NCBI GenBank assembly: GCA_943704495.1
Contig: CALSCR010000057.1
Span: forward strand, 1-64,000
Direction: 5' to 3'
Origin: Pigoraptor chileana
Lineage: Eukaryota > Opisthokonta > Filasterea
Length of the DNA stretch: 64,000 nucleotides
Below the pieces are notes generated by a model that searched no databases, had not been told where the DNA came from, and saw nothing but the letters and a program-made list of their open reading frames with translations. The translations under genes and the position numbers were made by a program. Every line of letters begins with the position of its first letter. Position 1 is the first letter of the stretch. Positions 1 through 11,375 of the stretch are shown piece by piece.

Positions 1-337
1 AGGGGGGGGGGGAGTGGAGGAGTGGGTGCGATGTTTGCTCGACCCCCGGCGGCAACAAACTGACAAATATGCCTGGAATGCGCTCGGTGTTTGTTCGCAA
101 CTCCTAATCTGAAAGATAAGGCACTCGGTTTAATTCGAATAAGTGTTTCATTACAATGAACTCTTCCTTGAAAAATTGTATGTAACTTTTTGTGAGACCT
201 CATATGAATAAATTGAAAAATGTGCGTGAATCTAACAGATCGAAATCACATTTAAAAATCAAAAGATATATCTGCTGAGTTGCAGCACATGTGATTTCAT
301 CTATAGAAGTTTCATCGGTATAGATTAGAAACCAAAG
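1..337. other. left edge, no gene seen
   Basis: The window opens with a poly-G run followed by AT-rich sequence. I see no coding exon, RNA gene or repeat here. It probably holds the upstream region of the gene that begins at 338. Confidence 0.4.
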
Positions 338-1692
338 ATGCCTCTACGTGAAACGCCGTCTTCTTTTGAGTCGAACGCCATTGGATCATCAGGCGATTCC
401 ATGCAGTTGACGCACGCTACCGACCACCAGGCTATCAGTTCCAAATTGGAGATAGCTTCACAGCGAAAGAAGGTACTTCCATTCCCGTCAAACAGTGAAA
501 GACAGTAAATATGATCTTGCACACCACACACTATGCAAATATGGCATATGAGTCGGATTTATATTGGTTGTGGCTCAGGCTCATTGTTCTTTACGATTTA
601 TTGTTCTGTAATCCTCCATCCCCAGTCTCAGACAACGGCTCAGCCCCGTCATGCTCCATGGAACGAACACATCGATGCGCGCGACGTGGCAGAGACTCTG
701 CGTGGTGACAATGCGTTCCACCACAGAGTTGGCTTTGGCGGCATCGACACGGTGCAGTCGCATGCTCGCCGTCGACGTGAGACACTCTTGCGTGCTCGTA
801 TCCGTCAACACATAGAGCGAGCGCGGGATCTTGCGCTGAGTCGGCGTCAGAATGTTGACCTCCACACACTTGTTGAATCACCGACCATTCGTCGTCGTTT
901 ATCGACATTTCCAAACACAGAAGCTCACACTTTTGCGAGGCAGCGCTCACGCTCAGAGGGTAACCACAACGGTGATTCATTGAACACGCTTCTCGAAAGT
1001 GCTGACTCGTTTGAATCGCTGGTGAAACAGTTGGCTTTGGGCTCATCCGCGAACAACGAAGAGACGAAAGGGATAGCTATCTCTGGGACACTGGCGGTGA
1101 GAGATGCGGTTTTGCGTGCGCAGTCGATCGGCTGGTTTGTGGGCGAGGACATCGCCCGCGGGACGGGTGAGCCGCAACGGCACAAGCACACAACTCGCAC
1201 AGCGCACACCCACTCGCCCCTCCACCCGGGTGCTTTGGAGAAATCCGATCCTGCTCTGCTGTCATTGCGGCTGAACGAAGCGTCCGCCCGAAGAAAGGTG
1301 CAGTTGGATCACTCACTATCTATGTTTTGTGTGCGTTATGTCGTGAATATGTCCAGGGCAGTCCAGTTATGTCCAGGGCAGTCCATGCATCAACCCTGGA
1401 CTACACACACACTTCCGTCATCATCATGCAGTGTATATTGGAAGCGTCTGTTGCTGCTGCCCACGCACACGTGGAGCATGCACTCCAAGTTGCCAAGGAG
1501 ACGCATGCACGACGGGACCGTGAGCGGTCAATGGAGGTCTCTCGCCAACGAGCGCACCAGGAAAGGGCCGAGCGAGAGCGACTCAGGCGAATCGCAGGAA
1601 GGACTCTTGCTGCAAAGACAGACATTGCGCGAGTACAGCGATTTGGAGTATCAAAGCCAGAGACGGAGACGGGAATCCCGGTTGTATGTTAG
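338..1692 (+). CDS. uncharacterised coiled-coil protein, 3 exons
   Basis: Proposed exons are 338-472, 626-1297 and 1432-1692, both introns phase 0, giving about 355 residues. The first exon begins with ATG and encodes MPLRETPSSFESNAIG. Intron 1 runs from AAG|GTACTT to a pyrimidine-rich CCCCAG. Intron 2 runs from AAAG|GTGCAG to TCATGCAG. The protein is rich in Arg, Glu, Gln and His. Charged helical stretches lie near residues 75-115, and a strongly charged probable coiled coil near the C-terminus (RRDRERSMEVSRQRAHQERA region) is followed by a tail ending GIPVVC. I recognise no domain. The region 1167-1240 is low-complexity and could be a 74-bp intron with a different frame outcome, so the middle of the model is the weakest part. 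Confidence 0.5.
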
Positions 1693-1892
1693 CGGATTGG
1701 ATTGCGTCGTCCATCAGCTAACACACGCCCATGCTGTGAAGTTGGGTCCTCACGAAGTCCCTCAGCGCCCGTGCGTGTGACACACACGGCGTAAGCACGG
1801 GTATTTTCGAATGCTTGATGACGGGCAATGCATGGTATATTGCAATGATCAAAAACATGTTATGCTGCTCACCTATACCTCTACTATAAAAA

Positions 1893-2160
1893 CATGGCTT
1901 GGTCACAAGCCCATCGACTTTGAACGGAGGATGTGAGGGAGAGACACAGAGAGATTAAGATTCAAACAAGTGTCTTAGGCGCTGTGCCCATGGACTTCAC
2001 AACAGAGAGAGAAAGAGAGAGACAGAGAGACAAATAGAGAGATGTAGGATTCAAGTCAGTGTCATAGGCGCTGTGCCCATGGACTCCACAAGACAAATAG
2101 AGACCTTCAGTACTCAAAACGCCTTAGGCATAAGCCCATCGACTCCAACAAGACAAATAG
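1893..2160 (+). repeat. array of about four copies of a 50-bp dispersed repeat with GA tracts
   Basis: Copies at about 1955-2002, 2041-2091 and 2103-2150, plus a weak one at 1893-1926, share the core GCGCTGTGCCCATGGACT. They are separated by GAGAGACAGAGA-type tracts. The best copy, 2041-2091, starts GATGTAGGATTCAAGTCAGT. The same element recurs in introns elsewhere in this window (see 14176, 48227, 50861, 55156). The array is followed by GA then GT/TATG microsatellite to about 2240. Confidence 0.8.
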
Positions 2161-2372
2161 AGAGAGAGAGAGAGTGTGTGTGTGTGTATATGATGTATTT
2201 ATGTACGTATGTATGTATGCATGTATGTATATGTATGTACGAAAGACGGTGAAACAAGACAACGCACGCAGTGCACAACGAGCAATATCTCAACGCAAAG
2301 AGACACTAAACACGGTATGCAGACGATTCGTAAGCCAGCCGAAACAAGAACGCACACCCGATCCCACTACTA

Positions 2373-3627
2373 TTACTGACGGAGGTGCCCCGCCCCAATG
2401 CCCTGGAACATGTTGACGAATGCATCGAGTTGGCTGTCTTCAGTCACACCCACGGCGTCCCACCCGCTGGCCCCGCCCACGGCATAGGAATACACCGATG
2501 GATCCGGGCCGTGCCCTGCGACGTTGTTGCCTGAATACGGATGGGGAAGGCTTGCAGACAATGCTTCCTCGGGGAAGGCTGCGTCGTGCGAGTCCTCAAC
2601 GCCCTGCACCTCCGCAATTGACCGCCACACTTGATCGTGCGATGGGACGGCATGCCGGCCAACATGCGGGTTGGCGTGATGGTATATGGCGTCGACAAAG
2701 GGAATTCCGGTCGAGAGTGTTGGATCGACATCAAATGGCTTCAGATCTCCCTCTGCACGATAGGTGACCAAGGGAGAGGATACTTCAGAGTAAGGAGAGG
2801 ACTAAGGATCGCGGTGGAGTTGTGTTGCGTGTGGGCAGGAGAGCGTTGGTGATTACACTCCTTGTGACAATGACACAACACACAAATACACACAATAAGG
2901 TAGCACAACCTATACACCACCTTTAAGCCCTTGCTTTCTGAGACTCGAAATCTGCGAGAGTGCGACGTAGACGCCCTGTATCAACTTGTTCCGCTCTATG
3001 CGCATCCCAGACATCTCTGAGGCCATCTCGCCAACAATCTTATTGAGTCGCTGAACCTCATGTCGCAAGTCGGCAAGCTCCTCGTCCATTTCCGCCGATG
3101 CGTTCGATGTGGGCGAGGTGTGTGTGCCAAGGCGTGCCTTTGGGTGATCCTCGTCCGCATCGTTGGATGCAAGCCTGCCATTATGTGGAACAACGCCGGA
3201 TCAGTGGGACGATACGTCCAGAACACAACAACGACACGCACAAATTGTGAATGTAAAATAAATAATCAAACTACAGAACTAACCTTTTTTCAGGTTTGCG
3301 GCGCACAATTTTCCTCAACAGCGAAACATCCGACTGCTTGAAGTTCTCGTTGCGAAACTCGAGGATATCCGACGAGTCCCCAACCTTTGTAAAACCGTAA
3401 ATGTGCAACTGCCGCACAAAGCTGCAAACATTCTTATGGTTGAAGTACGACGGCAACACGCGAGTTGCGAAACCCTCCTTGTCGCGGATGACAATCGTGT
3501 CGTTATTTGCGCCCCATCCAATCAGGTTTTGCGTCTGCGGATTGCTCACGATTTCGTGTAGTTTTGTGATGAACGCGGGTGCAAGCGCAGACACGCCGTC
3601 ACCGTTGCTGGTGCGCAGGCGATGCAT
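2373..3627 (-). CDS. HSF: heat shock transcription factor, 3 exons
   Basis: Exons on the minus strand are 3627-3284, 3174-2921 and 2752-2373 (phases 2 and 1), 325 residues. Exon 1 carries the HSF DNA-binding domain: LAPAFITKLHEIV, then LIGWGANNDTIVI, RVLPSYFNHKNVCSFVRQL and the wing ending IVRRKPEK. Exon 2 encodes the HR-A/B trimerisation coiled coil (EELADLRHEVQRLNKIVGEM). Exon 3 is an acidic, Pro/Gly-containing tail that probably holds the activation region. No obvious leucine-zipper HR-C was seen. The start is ATG 3627, just before the winged-helix domain; the frame is open further upstream but that sequence looks non-coding. The protein should trimerise and bind nGAAn arrays in the nucleus. 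At 325 residues it is short compared with animal HSF1. Confidence 0.92.
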
Positions 3628-5676
3628 CTTCGCATGCGTATAAAAGAGTGGCGGGCTTTCCACCGAAATTAAGCTATCAAAGTGTGTTAACGCGACGCTG
3701 ACAGACAGTTCACATTGACTGCAAACACACCCACTGGTCGTTTGGCAACTATTTAAATGGGAGAGAATGAGTATTTTGCTTGTTAATGAATGAGATGTCG
3801 GCGGCGCAGGTTTAACGGTGTGTTGCGTACCCTGCGACAAGTGTGTGTGTGTGCTTATGATGTGTGGCGTGCTTTGTTTGTGCGGATGCGAAAGAGCTCT
3901 GTGGCCCCTTCGTTGGGTGTCGATTGGCGACGTCACAGTGATGTATACAAGGCGTGATAATTTACACTAGCCTGCCAAAAACTGGATATTCGGTTACCTC
4001 CGCTGTCCTAATTGGGACCGGGGATCACCCGCGGGCGCCTGTGGCGTGAACGGTTGCGTGACGGAAGCTCTTTGCCTGGACAGCGGGGATGCTTTATTGC
4101 CTTGACAAAGTGGGAACTTTTTGCCTGGACAACGCGGGAAGTTTTTTGCCTGGACAACGCCCGAGGATTTGAAAATTTTAGTTCCCGACCAGTTGTTATG
4201 CGTAAGTGCAGTCCGCCGCCCTTGAAGTCCGCCGACACTTGGTCTCCTTCTGATTGCCGTCAAGCGCACACAAGCTAATCCGCGTACACAACTGCGGGCT
4301 CGGTTGTCAGCGGGCCAGCGGTCACAATCGCCGATGGTCAGTCTTTTGCATGCCGGTCCATCGCAACTGAAAGCAGATTATTCGGCCAACGGTGCCGGCC
4401 CGGTAGACGGGCTAGTGGGGGCTTTCTCCCTGCCAAGTGAGGGCTAGACATTAGGCGAGAACTGCTTTTAGACAGTCTCTGTAACGTGCCTGAAGCCGAC
4501 TTAAAGTGAGCCCGAGGCATGAAGCTTGGAGGCAATACATTGCCGCAGCAGTTGCCGGACGACTGATACTCAGAATGTTAGTGGTTGATCGACAACTGAC
4601 TATTTATATAATAAGGCTTGCCGTGATTCGGCAGTGGCACGGGGTACCGAAGGCTCACGTGACTGATTGCAGACTGACATCTCCGAGCGGATCAGTCGCC
4701 GAATCGGCCATGGCCCGGATGCAGATCTTATAGCTAGCAAGACTGATCAGTTAAAGCCATCCCAGTGGTACATACAACAATTCGATGGTCGGCTGCCAGA
4801 CTGACGAGTTAGTCAAGATTGAGCCAGGCCGCACGGTCGTGACGGCCAATTCGGCCGCTGCAGCCAGTCAGTCATGATGCCGGCATCAGGCTCAGCAGAA
4901 TCTCAGGCACACCGACAGGGCGCGCACACGCAAACGCTCACCCACATACACTGTTTGTGCAGGACTGCTCAAATTGAATTCTAAGTCGATTTATCACAGT
5001 GGCACATTTGAGCGTGAGCACGGGCCGCCGCACCGGCGACTGTGTACAGTTTCAGCCGTTTACCTCCGAGAGCCATGCCGGCGACTCGGCTGACGTTCAG
5101 TTGACTGTGGCCCCTTGTTGCAGTTTGCCAGTGAAGCACCATCTAATCGCTGCCGCCCTGCGCGACACGGGCTCAGTTGTGCGACCAAGCGGAATGCTTG
5201 ACGGCTCAGTACCTGCCAAGTGTGCGTGGCGGTATGGCTTACTTACTAAATTAAGTAGCGAGCGTCAATAAGGATGACCATATGTGGTATTAGGATCACC
5301 GAAATGACATATATGGAACACTCATTACACGACTTCTAAAATTGGACTGTTGTTGGCTGTTTTTTTGGGTTCCGTGTCAGTGACAGCTGATCCCACAACG
5401 AAGAAAAACACACTCCATCTTTTACCACTATTTACAAAGTATTTGCCGGAAAAGGTTGCAGGATTTAGTTTGTAACTATCGACATAAGCACAGTGTAATA
5501 ATCCGCTCTTTTTTTGCGCTGGCGAGTTGTGCGCGAGATTCAGGCCGTCAGTCGGGCGAAATCTTGAAGTTTGACAATTTTTGAGGTCTCGAAAAGCACA
5601 CCCTTCCAAAATTTGAGTGTGTTCAGCACGCACACCACACACAATTTTCTTTCCACACATACTCACTTGCGCAAAC
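3628..5676. other. intergenic region between divergent HSF and CRAL-TRIO genes
   Basis: About 2 kb with no convincing exon on either strand. It should hold both promoters. A TATTTAAAT-like motif lies near 3750-3758, about 125 bp upstream of the HSF start. A CGACGTCA near-CRE is at about 3928-3935. The stretch 4069-4165 is a short tandem repeat, listed separately. From about 4240 to 5280 many GACTGA/CAGTC and GCCGAATCGGC-like half-palindromes recur without forming a recognisable transposon. Confidence 0.5.
4069..4165 (+). repeat. degenerate tandem repeat, about 4 units of 23-27 bp
   Basis: Four imperfect units share TTTTGCCTGGACAACGC followed by a purine-rich stretch. They start near 4069, 4098, 4118 and 4142. 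On the minus strand they give a repeated Pro-Gly-Lys-like peptide, but the surrounding frame shows no gene and I treat this as non-coding. Confidence 0.6.
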
Positions 5677-6977
5677 ATGGCGGGGGTGGGACAAGCTGAA
5701 ATGATTCCTGAGATGACATATGAAGAGGAGGTCGCAGAGGAACGAAATATCCGCCGCTTTGGAGTGGCAGATGGCGGCATCGCACAGTACGACCTGCGAG
5801 TAGTAGAGCCCTACAAGCGTGTCATTACCCACGGAGGTGCGCAGAATAACTGCAATCGAGGAATGGACTTTGGTTGTCCAAGCACGTAAATTGGTTTTCC
5901 TTTCGGTAAACCTGGTTTCTCAAGTTGCTGTTATTTATTTATTTCTTTGCAACGATGCGGTTGGTGCAGGGTATGATCGGGAAGGACGTGCAATCATTGT
6001 GTTTGCGGCCAATTATCTCCCAAAGGCGGGACCTGAATGCGATTACGACTCTATCATGGACCATTTGTTCTTGTAAGTTTTTACATCGCGTTGAATATCT
6101 TAAGGGGAAGAGGGCAGACATGTCTTCTCTGGTTCTTATTGATCGAAGTCGGCGTCTATTGCAATGCTGATGAGCTCGCGTGCTGTTTCATTATTTCGAG
6201 ATATCCTCAGATACATCCTCGAGAAGATGTCGAAGGTTGTCGTCAAGCAATACGTGATTGTTTACTTTCACAGTGGGGCTGCATCAAACGTTCTCCCAAA
6301 TGTGCTCTGGTTGCGCAAGTGCTACCAGCTCATCGACCGGCGGTTCGTAATGAAGCGTTTGCGTATCCATATGTACACTGACAGGAAGCTGTTTTTCTTG
6401 CGTCTCATTGTCTCATAATCGACTTACGCCTTTCTCTTACACAGATACAAGAAGGATATTATGCATCTTTTCGTCGTTCATCCGACTTTCTGGGTCAAAG
6501 CAACATTTAATGTGCTTACTCCGTTTATAAGGTAGGTCAAAGATGTAAGTTTCCCGTGTATTCAAATGAATCAGCGCTCCCGCTTTGCAGTTTACTTATC
6601 TGCTGAACTCTTTATGTGTCGCTGCAGCTCGAAATTTGCCCGTAAGTTGACATATGTTGACAGTCTCAAGTCTCTGTCCGAGCATGTGCCCATCGACCAG
6701 TTTCAAATCCCAGAAGCTGCACTCGAGTGAGTAGCATACAGGATCCAAATGTGCAACTTCTCTGGTTGAAAGCCTAGAAGAGTTTAGTTATTTTGGTGGT
6801 GTTTGATTGTGTGCTCTGGATGAATCAGACCTTCCATCGTCCTGTCATTGTTGCCCAATTTTGATTTACACATTCCCTACTTTCCCGTCTAGGACTGAGT
6901 CGGATCCGGAGACCATGGCAAAGCGCCGGGCATCTTTCCTTCGCCGCGTGTCAACGGCAGACGAAGCAGAGCAGTAG
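5677..6977 (+). CDS. CRAL-TRIO (BCH/CRAL-TRIO_2) domain protein, 6 exons
   Basis: Exons are 5677-5836, 5970-6072, 6211-6342, 6445-6531, 6628-6726 and 6893-6977, 221 residues. The core is YDREGRAIIVFAANYLP, then VVVKQYVIVYFHSGA, LRKCYQLIDRRYKKDIMHLF, VVHPTFWVKATFNVLTPFIS and LTYVDSLKSL. This is the order seen in the CRAL-TRIO_2/BCH domain of GDAP2, BNIP2 and ARHGAP1-type proteins. These bind small GTPases, GTPase regulators or lipids at membranes; which applies here cannot be told. A short acidic N-terminus precedes the domain. The tail is Ser/Arg-rich (KRRASFLRRVS, a possible basophilic-kinase site). There is no RhoGAP or macro domain, so it is a stand-alone domain protein. All internal introns join in phase 1 or 2 without a frame conflict. 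Confidence 0.85.
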
Positions 6978-8153
6978 CGTCTTCGATTATTGCACACGAC
7001 CGCGTCGCTGGATTCTTGGCTGCGTTTTTGTGCCAACATGCCTCAGTGTGTGCAGGCTGTGTTGTTGTTTTTTGGCGCTGTCGTGATGGGTCAGCCTCTG
7101 TCTTGGCAACCGAGAGTCTGTCCTTGTGGGCGATGTTTCGATAGGGCCGGGCGGCGGGGCATTCGATTGGGTTGTACTTTCGTGAGTTTTAAAATACAAT
7201 TGCAAAGCTTTATTGAAGCCCTTTGTACGGCTGAACTGTCTTGTCAAAATTTATTCCTCCTTTGTCCGGAAACAGTGGATTGCGCAATGGTAAGCCACAA
7301 TAGTGTTACGTTATCAAAGCCAGCTAATAGTTATGTGTTGGACAAATGCAATATGTATGGCACGTGCAGGTGAGCGTTGGTAGGGAATGAATGCCAACAA
7401 CGCGATTGTCAATTTCAAAAGTCGTATAAGTAGGTTGTCGGGTACTCACGCTGCAATTAGTGTCCTGAAACTCTATGAGCACCTTTCATTGATAAGTTTG
7501 TCCCGTATCGTATAAGTAGAAATCAGTGTGCCTTCGCAATGTGAAATAGGGGGGTCATTTTATGAAAAAATTGCTGCCGCACTCCAAATCAACGCCACAA
7601 AGTGACCGACCCCCCAGGTTACGCACTAATTGGTTTTACTGAAAATAAACAGCGTTTCAATACACACTTGATACAATAGTGGCCCTTGTAATAAATGCAA
7701 CCAATAACGGTTTTTTTTTTTTGGTGACTCGTCGAATGAAGGAGTGTGACCGTTTTTTGAATTTGCATGTGCTGGGTCGTCCCTCAGCAGTTTGCATGCA
7801 GCACACACGCAACACGCACACATGCACACACACACACACACATCCATCCATTGTATGCATCCACTGTGCTCTGGATGGTAACGTTGCATCTGCGCAGACA
7901 TTTGCACAGAAAAACGAGAAATGGCTTGATCCTTTCGCCATGCTTACTTTTATTTTTGTCTTTAGTATCTCAGCCACGAGGCACAATTATCCAATTTGAT
8001 CCGTGCATCAACCACAGTTACGCACCTTTGCAACCCGTTCGAGGTTTTTCTCCCCCTCACTTTTCTTACTTAGTTACTCGCGGAAGTAACCGTCGCTCCC
8101 TTTGTGTATTGCGTGGCCACCGGCATCCACCGACGGACCACGACGTCCCTATA
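6978..8153. other. intergenic / upstream region of the TENT5-like gene
   Basis: No supported exon. It includes (CA)n at about 7815-7845. A good splice acceptor, CTTTTCTTACTTAG, lies at about 8060-8073. A non-coding first exon or an upstream coding exon of the next gene is therefore possible. Confidence 0.45.
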
Positions 8154-10752
8154 ATGATCTCAGCCCTCCTTGCACTCAAGGAAACGGGCACTTCCTTCCG
8201 GTCATTCTCCGATCGCGGATTGGTCTCGTATGATCGCACCGCGCGGTATTCATCTATTGGGTTGAGGGGGTTTGGGGGAACCATTATACCGCGTACGTCT
8301 GCTTTGATATCCAAAGCGTTGGAGATGGAGCTCGATTTGTCCAACCCAACGCACGGGGACTGCGATGCCGACCTCTCTGCACTCTCTGAGCTTTGCATAC
8401 CAAATAACTCTTCAGCTGAATTGACGGACTCGTCGTCACCGGTTGATTTTAACGCAAGCGGGCGAAGTAGCATCTCCCACGAGGGCAGTGACTATTACAG
8501 CTGTGAGGACAGCTCTGCCGGCACAGTTTCACCCGCCGAACATCTCTCCGAGTCGTCGAATTTCGATGGAATTTCGGGCGTAGAAGACGAAATGGCGGCC
8601 GTTTCTGTATTATGTGACTCATTCGAGACCGACCAAGGCGTTGTCGATGACGATACTGGACTGCGGATAGCTGAGGAGCATCCCGCGTCGGCATATTTAT
8701 CACCCGAACAATTTGCGCGCCTGGACGCAGTTCTCGAGCGTGTGTGCAGCATACACGGCATGGCGCGTTTCCCAACAATCAAAGCCAAGTGAGTTTTTTA
8801 CTTTTCGCATTTTATGTTGCGACTGCCGCCTCGTTTAGTGTAGCCGCCGTTATTCGGAAATGTGCACGCCACTGGGGAACTGGCTATTTGTCCCAAGCGT
8901 CCTCGCTGCATATCCGTTCGTGTCTCATCCCTCCCGCTTTCATTTTTTTGTTTGATTGATTGACAGATTGAAGATGGTGATTCGTCTCCTCCGTAACGAA
9001 CTCGCCCTCCGTGGAGTGTGCTTGAAGGACATACGTTTGTGCGGAGGCGCAGCTGCTCATGTGGTCGGAGGCGCCGCCCACGATTCATACAACGATGTAG
9101 ACGTAATTTTTAACGTGGACTGTCCCGATGGGTAGGTTGCCCAAATTTTGACAGCTGTGCACCGCATCTACAGAAACCATGATGGTGGAAGAGATGTACT
9201 TCGTTTGTGTCTGTATATGTTAGGGAAGAGCACCTGTTGTGGGCGTGTGTGGCTTTGATTGCTATCTGTGACGTTGTCTCGCCAAAGGGCAAATGCAGCA
9301 GGGTATGCTATTCACACACTCTTTTTTCTGTTGCTGTTGATGCAGTTCGGAATGGCTGCTGTTCAACATGACAAGGGAGGCTGTCGCTTGTGTCCTTGCC
9401 AAAATGTTTCCTGGAGACCTTAACCACGGGCGCATCGGAATGCACACGTTGGAAGATGCATACGTCGCAAAAATGTTCAAGGTCCGTATCTTTACAATGC
9501 CGTAACAATGTTTTGGCCTTTTCTTCTCGTGCTGCCTTCCGCTTTTCCCCCGGTTTGCGGGTGTTCTTTATTGAACGTTTGTGTCTTTTCCATCTTGCTT
9601 TGCTTGCAGATGGCGAGCAATAGGGGGTCGGAGACGGACGACTGCTGGTCGCTCGTGACGCTGCGCAACATGCACGGACACAGCATTGATCTTAAATTTG
9701 TCAAGCGCATGCGGCGCGAGTGCGAATTTTCCATCGATTCGTTCCAAGTGTCTTTGTCGCAAGCGCTGCTGGATCTGCCTCAGGTGGCCCCGCTGCCGTC
9801 TGCGCCCGCACCAGTGCACAGACAAACGCCCCTCCAGTGTCAGCAGAGCAGGAAGGAGCAGCAGAGCGTGTTTTTTGGGGATGATGCGGGTGCGGCGGCG
9901 ACCGATTTGATGGCGTCTGAGCAGATTCGCTTTGGGGCATTTGTCCCCGTGACCGAGGACCCTTCCGCAGACACTGACGACGAATTTGCGACGTCGTTTC
10001 CCGTGGCATCGAGGCAGTCTGGAGTGTACTGCGACGCCGCACGCTTTATGCCCGTCCGCGTCGAGTCGGTGTACTATGGCAACTATCACGAGGCACTGGA
10101 TCACCTGCGGCGACGGCAGATATTCTACCTGAATCCCCAAGAAGTGCGTGGCGGTGGTCTCCTTAAATATTGCCATCTTCTGTGCCGAGGCTACACGTTC
10201 ACACCCGCCGCCCCCGTCGATGCGCCCCTGGAGGAGCCGACTGAGCAGGCTGTGCAGCAGCAGCAGACACAGGTGGAGAAGTACATGTTCAATCGCTTCT
10301 GCATTGATTTTAGCACCGCGGCGGAGCAGCACGAGGCTATTGTGGGCTACTTCTACAACCACCTCGGCTCAAACTCGCAGCGGAACATGTGGGATCCGTG
10401 GTTGTCGATGCTTGCAACGGTCGTGACGAGGGCCGGTGTCGATGTGCGCACGATTATTCGCGTGATCAACGGCATGCGTACGTCGCTTGGGCTCGCACCG
10501 CTGGTGGACGAGACGCAGTGGGACCGCAGTGCCGCTGGGTACTCCCAATCGCACCACGGACACGCACATGCACAGCATGGACGCGGCGGAAGTGGCAAGG
10601 GGAAGAGGTCTGGCGGGGCACACGGAACGGTCACATACCACGGAGGCGCATACCACCAGCCATATCGGAATGGCGGGCGTAGTGGGCGTCGCGGTGGTCG
10701 TGGATTTGAACTCGCCCACACTAACCAGGCCGACCTCGCCGCCGCGCGGTAG
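8154..10752 (+). CDS. TENT5: TENT5/FAM46-like non-canonical poly(A) polymerase, 4 exons
   Basis: Exons are 8154-8788, 8967-9131, 9346-9481 and 9610-10752, 692 residues. Residues 1 to about 180 are a Ser/Asp/Glu-rich extension. The FAM46 core starts at LSPEQFARLDAVLERV and runs through IRLCGGAAAHVVG and SYNDVDVIFNV, which holds the nucleotidyltransferase DxD pair. Then come DLKFVKRMRRECEFSIDSFQ, with Asp where animal members usually have Glu as third acid, and the family signatures YYGNYHEALDHL, EVRGGGLLKYCHLL and KYMFNRFCIDF. Family members extend poly(A) tails of selected mRNAs. Two additions are unusual: a linker insertion of about 100 residues rich in Pro/Gln/Asp after SIDSFQ, and a His/Gly/Arg tail of RGG type near residues 630-680 that may bind RNA. 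ATG 8154 is the first plausible start; the frame stays open upstream. Confidence 0.9.
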
Positions 10753-11004
10753 CTCTGTGTGCAGCATGCATCATGCATGGATTCCTCAATTGGGGAGAAA
10801 CCAAAATGGTAGTGCATTCCAACCCACTTGCGGTTCTTTGCGCGTGAGCTTTGAAGCGGATTTGTTTTTCTGAAGCGTCTCTCAACCGTTAAATAACAAC
10901 AAAAAAATATATATAAATACACGCACCGAAACACTACGGCATAGTAGTGTCCATTGTTCAAAGTGGTACTCGTGAGTCAGGTAACCATAGGCTGAATAGG
11001 TTGC

Positions 11005-11025
11005 ATATCACGTGATATACACGTG
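11005..11025. promoter_or_regulatory. palindromic E-box pair upstream of the OCRE gene
   Basis: ATATCACGTGATAT (11005-11018) is a perfect 14-bp palindrome centred on CACGTG. A second CACGTG follows at 11020-11025. They lie in the 620-bp spacer between the TENT5-like gene and the OCRE gene, about 350 bp before the latter's ATG. CACGTG is the known target of bHLH factors; that it acts here is inference. Confidence 0.4.
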
Positions 11026-11176
11026 ACCACAGATGCACATTCCATGACAACGTAGACTAATGGCCACCCTTTCAACTCCGCAACAGCCCATTTTGAAGTA
11101 CTTGAGACAGTGCGGCATTCATGGACATCTGCACTTTATATTTCATATCCCACGCAAGTTACATTATTCTGTCTGT

Positions 11177-11206
11177 GTTATATATGCGCGAGTTATATAT
11201 GCGCGA
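11177..11206 (+). repeat. 15-bp direct tandem duplication
   Basis: GTTATATATGCGCGA occurs twice in direct succession, about 170-200 bp before the ATG at 11376. The TATATAT core could serve as a TATA element. The rest of 10753-11375 holds the 3' end of the previous gene, the E-boxes at 11005 and a short (CA)n at 11339-11350. Confidence 0.6.
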
Positions 11207-11375
11207 GTGGTCAGTTCGTCACTCTAAAATGCGAGTGAGTGAGCCGATCCAACACGAAGCCGCGTTTCCGGTGCTTTCACTGGCGACGCCGACAACAGCA
11301 GCCACGATGCACTGACAGAACTACGCTGCACACTCGCACACACACACACACTGAGCACTAAGAACTGCACTATAG

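Noticed and set aside
1167-1240. 74-bp GT-AG intron in the first gene
   Set aside because: Removing it would move the following sequence out of the frame with good helical composition; the intron at 1298-1431 explains the frame change better.
3994-4269. Minus-strand frame with a repeated Pro-Gly-Lys pattern
   Set aside because: The pattern comes from the short tandem repeat at 4069-4165; the frame has no start context or neighbouring exon.
7767-8153. Upstream N-terminal extension of the TENT5-like protein
   Set aside because: The open frame there translates a (CA)n microsatellite and low-complexity sequence; ATG 8154 starts the credible protein.
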